Source: Diatrype stigma (lineage: Eukaryota > Ascomycota > Sordariomycetes > Xylariales > Diatrypaceae). From it: DNA of 64,000 nucleotides. This document shows, piece after piece, positions 57,741-64,000 of the stretch; the first letter of the stretch is position 1; each line of letters starts with the position of its first letter. The stretch spans positions 434,001 to 498,000 of the forward strand of contig JAKJXP020000019.1 of the NCBI GenBank assembly GCA_022225965.2, read 5' to 3'. Position numbers and translations under genes: made by a program. The notes under the pieces are model-generated. The model worked only from the letters and a program-made list of their open reading frames with translations. It ran no database searches and was not told where the DNA came from.

Positions 57741-60266
57741 AGCCAACGGTTTAGACGGTTGTCCCGATTCACATCCCGAGAAGGAGCATCTTATCTATCT
57801 ATGTTGTTTATCTTACGTGTCATTTTGTTTGATCTCTGGCTTCGCTCGAATATTCGGTGTCTATACATCTCGCCTGTTCATCCGAGATAACGACTGTTGC
57901 GTTCACGACAGTCGTTTGTGAGATGTGTCGCAAATCGTGTAGTAGATCTCATGGCTGTACTGTCTGTATCTGTAGATACTTTATAAGATGTTCTCTGTTA
58001 CGCCTTCGTGTCTTTTTTTGCCGCTGTTGTGCTTTTCCTTGCGGAAAGGGCTAAGTTACATATTCTAGAGCAGCCGCTACACCCCAGCTTCCACCTCCCA
58101 TCGAAGGTGTGGGAGGGTACTCTATACTGAGCTAGGATGGCCTTCTACTTTCCGTATATCAAGATACGTCTGCTGCTGCCTCATATTCATGATTGATGCT
58201 TGCATACCAGGCTTGTAGATCGAGTAGCATCTACACTCTATCCCAAGTAGTCCTGGATGATCAGTTCCCTTTCATTTCAACTACCACTCTACCCTAAAGT
58301 ATACTCATACATAGGTGCTAACCTATGGAGATTATCCATGAGGGCTTGGTTCCGAAAGCATTGTGTGTATATATATCTCTTATCGTTGCGATAAGTACAA
58401 GTCCCTGACCTTACACCTTGCCTCCCCACCACCCCTCCCCTTTCCCTCCAGATACATGTTGTCTCTTACAACAAACCAGTCGAGCTGCTGATTCCTTGCA
58501 GCCAAATCAAAGCTATGGCACATCCTTACTTGCTCGGAGCTATGAAGGGACGACCCGTCCTTTTCCAATTTCCCTTAGGCCACATTGATGTTCGTTTGGC
58601 CGTGCTACGTAGGCTTCACAAGCCCTGGTGTTTCCTCAATGCACCAATTGATGAACTCCGGCCAACTGATCAAGCTTGATAGGGGAAATTCGATATTTTA
58701 TTCGAATATATCGTCAATTCCTTCCTGGGCATTTACCCCATGTCATGTATGATGGCCCAAGGTAGGTCTGAATCCTAATTTGCCCTAGGTCTGGCACTCG
58801 TTTGTGCTGCTTGCTCCTATACGGTCTGGTATCAAACGTACTAACCAAACGTCTATGAAAATATTTCTTTCGAGCCAACACCAATGATACAAATCCATGC
58901 TTGTCGTCCTACCTTGATGAGCTGCGGTGGCTCCGGTGTACCTGGAGAATTGATGAATGCTTCTTGCCAACTACCCTTGCTGATATTGAAGAATAGCTCA
59001 GCCGTGTTGCTCTGGGTTTTGTAAGAGTGATGCCAGTTTGGCCTAGCCATTCAGGCAAGAGATACTGGGAAAAGAACTCAGATTGTACCGGAAGCACAGA
59101 GTGTCGAACGAAGCAAAGAACCTCAGGCTATCCACAACAGCCACAAGTAGCCAGTCAGTTGAAGGCTTTGGCTATACCTTTACATCACACTTTCGGCTAC
59201 CTTGTATAATGGTCTGACTGGTCCTTTGTAATGATAAGATTATGTTGAGTGCTGAGCTAGCTTTGTATGGTATGTCCACCCTTGTATCGTATAGCTGAAC
59301 CAGTCTGTTAGTGAAGCCCAAGTACTATCAAGACCAGATTGCCTTGCGGCAGCAACTTACCTGACCAAGAGTGAAATAGCTTGGTACGAGGTGTTTAGAA
59401 CACTGATAGTAGCGCTCATTATTTCATGACAATGCTTCCCCTAGGCCAATGAACAGTTACCCCCAAACCCCGTTCCTCCCGCTCCGCTCTACACAAGGAA
59501 CACCTAGTCAAGAACAGCATTCTTTCATTATCTACTCTTCCTTAAGAGCTTAACAATCATATTTATTTCGTTTCCGTTTGCTCTCGCCTTTACAATACTC
59601 AGGTCTCTTCCTACCCCACCGTCTGCTCCCGCCCTAGGTGTCAGAGGTCAAGTACCTTCCGTGCTATCTGCTCCCGCTGTCGGCATGGAGTGTGCCTTAG
59701 GGGCTGCAGTATACGTCAAAGGAACAAACGGAGACCTACAGGGCAGAATCGCATACAAATAGGACCTAGCTGGCTCAGATAGACAATTCCCAAACTATGG
59801 CGCTTCCACCTACCTCCCATTTGCCCACACCCGCCTTGTAATGGCATGGGGTCAGTATATCTGAAGAAAGGAGTTTTCCCGTGTCCACAAGCGTTGACAG
59901 ATACTCACAAATTCATATTGCTAAAGTGGAATGCAAATGCGTAATACACGAACCAAGATGTGACTTGATGATTGACAATGATACGGCACTAATGCCCTAC
60001 TTGATCTGCATAGCTTATAATGGCATAAAACCTGATCCCAACAGCCCTCCCGTATGATGTACGCAGGTACGTACGTGTACGTATACTTTACAAAGAATTC
60101 GTAACAACCCTGGCGGACACCTGAGTACATATTATGATATCTGTTCATGGTTTCAATTCTAAAGCCTACGGCATCCACTATGGATCTGATATATGGTAGC
60201 CGCTCACTCCATCCCATATGGGTTGTCCGTAGATGGAATGTACTGCCCTGACATCCCGTGCAAGAA

Positions 60267-60495
60267 ATAAGGCGAGAGCAAACGGTTAGTGAAGATCGTG
60301 TGAGTTCATCTCTAGTAATCTACCGTCTTGATTCCTAACTGATATATACCATTCAGCTACAAAGAGATCATATCCCACATTGATGTCTTCTGTTGCCGGC
60401 TGTAGCCTAAAGCAAGCATTTTCCACCCCCGAAGGTTCTCACAACTTCTCTCAAGTAACGAAGATCTCGTTCATTCACCGTCTGCTCTCGCCTTA
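60267..60495. repeat. Inverted repeat, possible decayed MITE
   Basis: The left end carries AAGGCGAGAGCAAACGGT and the right end its inverted near-copy (ACCGTCTGCTCTCGCCTT), about 190 bp apart. The similarity fades after about 25 bp and no clear target duplication is visible. The same core also occurs near 59573-59592 in the right-end orientation, so these may instead be scattered units of a local repeat. Confidence 0.4.
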
Positions 60496-61365
60496 ATCGA
60501 CCCATGGCCATAACAGCTCAACACTAAACGAAAGAGGTGTGCGAGTGACGCCATCCTTGACTTCAACAGGCTTCGAAAGGATACCTTGGTGATGATTCCT
60601 ACGACCCGTAGGAGAATTCGGCATATTGAAGGTACCTGATACAACTCACCATACCTCTAGTTCTTCCTGATGAAGTTAACGAACCTGCTCAAGGACCTTC
60701 GTATGGTTCCGCTTAGTCAAATATACGTGGAGGAGTTTGCGAATGAAGAGCTGGACAGGATATCTGTCCCGTAATTATCGTGTCTTTTCCCAGCATCAAG
60801 GAATGAATGTCTGGTGACCAAGCTTGATTCCCCTAATCTTTGTGCACATGGCCATACTATAGAGTAACTCACAGTTAACCGTTTCCCGAAAGCCCAGCCC
60901 CTTCAACCCTAATATCTCCCTCCGTGCCACTGTGACTGCTCAAAGGAGCTTCTGTCTTGAACGGGATACCTGTCGAAACCATTGAACTGGTCTAGGCACC
61001 ATTAACAGAGAGGTGCTCTGATCGTTCACGATTTCACGTTGACTGGATCTATACTTACTCCGTCGAATATCTTATATCTTGCTTCTTTTCTTGACCGCTT
61101 TCAATCTCCGGCTGTGATGTAAAATCCGTATGTAGTCAACCTCTTAGGCAGCGATGAAGGTAATGGTCCCGGGGGGGTGAGCATTCCCGCATGCCCCGGG
61201 GGATAACCCCTAGAGGCCATAGTTTGCCCCCTGGGGCGTGGCCCCGTCATAAGCCGTGAGGCCGAGTTCATAGATGCGGTAGTTACCATGTACGCAAGTA
61301 CCCTTTGTACGCAAGTACCAATGTACGCTTGTACCTATGTACGCTTCTATACGTGTACGTATACT

Positions 61366-61551
61366 AGTATCGTGAGGTGACAGTCTGGAGTTTCGGCTCC
61401 CAGAACCACCCAAGTAACGGTAGTGAACGGGTTCGGGCACCCGCACTTCTCTTTTACACTACCTACGCCCGCACACTCGTATTCCTCTCAGTATCGTGAG
61501 GTGGCAGTCTGGAGTTTTGGCTCGCATAACCAACTGCAGCAGCAGTGAACG
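61366..61551 (+). repeat. Direct repeat, two copies about 124 bp apart
   Basis: GTATCGTGAGGTGRCAGTCT and the following bases (GGAGTTTYGGCTC, then AACCA...GTGAACG) occur at 61367-61430 and again at 61491-61551, with scattered differences. They lead directly into the degenerate array that follows. Confidence 0.7.
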
Positions 61552-61689
61552 ACCTTGAGGAACCACACTTCCTTCTTTTACATCATCCTTCTTCTTCTTC
61601 CCTTTCCTCTACAACTTGTGCCATACCCCAACTGCCCACCCAAACGCTCACTTCCCGTTCACAGGCTTGGTTTCTTCTACATCTGCAAG

Positions 61690-62640
61690 CTGATCTGGTT
61701 AGCACCCGCCTTTTTCTACGTCCGCAGATTCACCACGGGCACATTCCATCAACGCCAGTCCTTCTTTTTCGAATCTGGGAATCCCATCTAGCCAGCACTC
61801 GCCCTGGCTGCTGTCAAGAGGTTCATCTAGTCACACTACCCGCCCTCGTGAACGTCACCAGGCCCATCGAAGGCTCACCAGGCCAGCATCCGTCTTTGGC
61901 ATCTTCAAGTACACCGTTAGCACCCGCCCTGTTGTCCATCAGCAAGTTCAACCAGTTAGTACCCGCCTGTTCCACACCCATAAGCTCACCTAGCTACTTG
62001 CCACTCGTCCTCTCTAACACCCACAAGCCTACTGCAGGTTATCTTGGTGACGCCCATCTTGGTGACGCCCATCCTGGTGACGCCCGGGTTTCCCGTATGT
62101 AAGTTCATCTACTTACCACCCTCCCATCCTTCCATTGACAGCTTCATCTCGTTAGTACTCGCCTTCTGTAACGCCCACAGATTCGCCTCGTTAGCAGCCG
62201 CCCTCGTCAGCAGACGCCCTCGTATCCATCAGCAAGCTCACCCAAAGCCCATCACATCAACGCCCGGAATTCGAATTTGTAAGTCCATCCAGCTGGCGCT
62301 CATCTTCGTTCATACCCGCAGGCCAATGTACCTGGCGCCCGCCCTCTTCCGTTCACAGATTCCATCTCGCTAGCACCCGCCCTCTCTTCCGCTCACAGGT
62401 TCATATATCGAGCACCCACCCTCTGACACACCCAAGAAAACGTGTATTGAGCGCCCAACTTGTCCTGTCTGCAGGCTCATCAAGTTGGCACCCGCTTCTC
62501 TTCACGTTAGCAGGCTCATGTAGCTAGCACCCGCCTTCTCGCACACCCACAGACTCATTGCACTCGCCCCTTTTCCCGCTCACCCGTTCACCTTTCAAGC
62601 ACCCACCCTCACAACACGTTCATATATTTACCAGCCGCCC
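61690..62640 (+). repeat. Degenerate tandem array of about 37-60 bp units
   Basis: At least 15 imperfect units share a core like AGCACCCGCCCTC followed by a CACAGGTTCATCT-like segment. Cores fall near 61702, 61797, 61838, 61920, 61966, 62156, 62193, 62337, 62374, 62410, 62489, 62527, 62565 and 62598. Frames that run through it (for example 61545-62102) are repeat by-products and not genes. It ends about 100 bp before the last gene, so it may form part of that gene's upstream region. Confidence 0.65.
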
Positions 62641-62739
62641 CCTTTCACTTATGATACGAAGTTCTGTCTCTGAAGTTGCACTTTACGCCTCACTGTTACG
62701 CCGCTGACCAGATGGAAGCAGTAGTCTCACATCTTAGCC

Positions 62740-64000
62740 ATGATGTCCAAGTTCGCCTGGATTCTCGCCCTGTTTTGGGGCGTTATCGTGACCGGGGCCT
62801 CGATTTACAGTATCGTCACCCTGGCCATGTACAGTCCTAGCGAAGTCAATGCCAAGATCTTCCTTGAGCAGCCTCTCGTGCAGGTCCTCGGGGTAAGAAC
62901 TCACCCCTATTCATCTCCTTTACACCCTTTCCGCCTGTGAGCCATGTTTCGAAACGAGGCAGACAGGCAGCTAGTCTAGTCAGTGGGCTACTCACCAGTC
63001 GATGAGATCGCTAACATGTCTCTTGCCACGATAGTTTCTTGCTGCCATCCTCTGGGGTGTCCGCTTCTGGTTCCAAGTTCGCCATGTCAGTCGCCGAGGC
63101 TACTATTTCGACTATAAAGGAGAGCAGTCTGTGTTGAAGAGCCTCGGAGTGAAGTTTCTAGTCGCCAGCATTGCTGTTGGTCTCGTTGGTGAGTGGATTC
63201 TTCCTCTGAACTGTGGAAGAATAGGCTGACAGTATACGATAGGTCACATTCTTAGTGCGGCGAAATCGATATCTTCAGGGTTTCCGTTGCCGATGTTGGT
63301 TTTTCTCAACATCAGCCTCTTTGGCTTCGTCATCATGGCCTGTCTGCATCGACCTGAGAACGCGTAAGTCTGTTCCTTCGTCCTACGCCCCTGGATGTTA
63401 TACTCTACCCGTTCGGACCTCCCTTTCCTCATCCCCCCTTTCCCGCCTTGCCCCCTAGGCTAGTTATAGTCTCGAAAAGAAACACTACTGACTCGTAGCC
63501 CCGGCCACCGGCTTGGTTTGCTCATAGATTTATACCCAAGTACTGGAAGGTGTTCTTTGCCGTCGTTACAATCGCGACATTCGAGTTGTATATCTCCGTC
63601 TTGCCCATGATTGTTGCGGGTTACACTCAGAAGCCTACGACCTACTTGGACATTATTGGAGTTGTCGTTCCTGTTTTCATCCAACTTAGTTGGGTGACAA
63701 CTATTGTTGAGCTGGGCTGGTCTGATGGCAGACCTGTCTCCATCAACGGGGTAAGTTGAGACCTCTAGCACTATGTTTCCAAGTATAACTCAGGCGAGAC
63801 GGTGATGGAGCTGACCATCTATGACGCGGTAGTTTGCAATGGTTTGTGGCAGTCTCGGTGCGAACTTGGCGTGGATCTCTATGTGTAAGCCACACCTTTC
63901 TCACCCCATTTGAAGCCAATGCGAACACCTCCACGAAAGTGAACTGAGTCGGAAGTGAGCGGATACTAACACACATTAAAGACCTGAGTCCCTCTCAAGA
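62740..64000 (+). CDS. Multi-pass membrane protein, unknown, cut by window end
   Basis: Five full exons plus the start of a sixth: 62740-62892, 63035-63188, 63243-63363, 63528-63750, 63833-63884, 63982-64000+. Donors are GTAAGA, GTGAGT, GTAAGT, GTAAGT and GTAAGC; the last intron has an ACTAAC branch site. The joined frame starts MMSKFAWILALFWGVIVTGA and is strongly hydrophobic, with about six likely membrane helices so far: WILALFWGVIVTGASIY, FLAAILWGVRFWF, FLVASIAVGLVGHIL, LVFLNISLFGFVIMACL, VFFAVVTIATFELYISVL, IIGVVVPVFIQLSWVTTIV. Loops between are short and basic (RHVSRRGYYFDYKGEQS). I do not recognise the family. A second ATG one codon on is equally possible as start. Confidence 0.8.

Larger units (their letters stand above)
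56243..61365. other. Intergenic, no gene seen
   Basis: About 5.1 kb. The first 1-1.8 kb may be 3' UTR of the Scw1-like gene. A trinucleotide ACT run lies at 57693-57740. From 59400 to 60500 a motif like CCGTTTGCTCTCGCCTT recurs on both strands (see findings). No coding region can be supported. Confidence 0.45.

Noticed and set aside
61545..62102. 185-residue plus-strand frame
   Set aside because: It runs through the degenerate array and its apparent protein repeats simply mirror the DNA units.
1..64000. CRISPR arrays, prokaryotic operons, tRNA genes
   Set aside because: Gene structure is fungal; the tandem repeats seen are micro- or minisatellites, and I found no convincing tRNA A-box/B-box pair by eye, though a tRNA scan was not possible.

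Overview
This is a window from a filamentous ascomycete (Pezizomycotina; Sordariomycetes seems most likely). The evidence is genes with short GT-AG introns carrying CTAAC/CTGAC-like branch sites, a HET-domain protein, a Zn2Cys6 regulator, a LaeA-like methyltransferase, a highly reducing polyketide synthase relic, and long gene-poor stretches full of TACCTA/TAGGTA-type simple repeats and small inverted-repeat transposons. All gene models were assembled by reading splice sites by eye. In every multi-exon model the exon lengths sum to a multiple of three, but none has transcript support.

Layout. 1-11.3 kb holds four genes, all on the minus strand: a HET-domain protein (1100-3556), an F-box protein (4178-5518), a secreted FAD-dependent aldonolactone-oxidase-like enzyme (6599-8485, four exons) and a small RBR-type ubiquitin ligase (10184-11207, three exons). 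11.3-18.9 kb is a decay zone: a possible solo LTR, an NmrA/NAD(P)-binding pseudogene with an in-frame TAG, an intact-looking alpha/beta hydrolase on the minus strand, and a rotted 3' part of a highly reducing polyketide synthase that has lost its KS-AT half and most of ER and KR. It looks like the remains of a secondary-metabolite locus. A short TA-flanked MITE sits at its edge.

18.9-36.8 kb holds a large single-pass membrane protein with an EGF-like motif (23608-26149), a small tail-anchored protein (28968-29679), a seven-exon Zn2Cys6 transcription factor (30693-34790) and a LaeA-like methyltransferase (35033-36732, minus strand, seven exons including a 19-nt microexon). The last two converge tail to tail. 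A PC-esterase/SGNH-type acyltransferase-like membrane protein follows (38703-40236, minus strand), with a TAG codon at a predicted Trp position.

40.2-54.4 kb is about 14 kb without a recognisable gene. It carries three further TA-flanked inverted-repeat elements (832, 261 and 620 bp) and many microsatellites. 54464-56242 encodes a Whi3/Scw1-type RRM protein behind a pyrimidine-rich upstream region, with a tiny uORF whose stop overlaps the start codon. 56.2-62.7 kb again lacks convincing genes and ends in a degenerate array of roughly 40-bp units. The window ends inside a multi-pass membrane protein gene starting at 62740.

The most interesting signals are the decayed PKS region, the set of four TA-flanked inverted-repeat elements (two of one family), the TAG-interrupted but otherwise intact PC-esterase gene with a GC-AG intron, and the degenerate array upstream of the last gene. 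I found no clear evidence of a wholly new multi-gene system.
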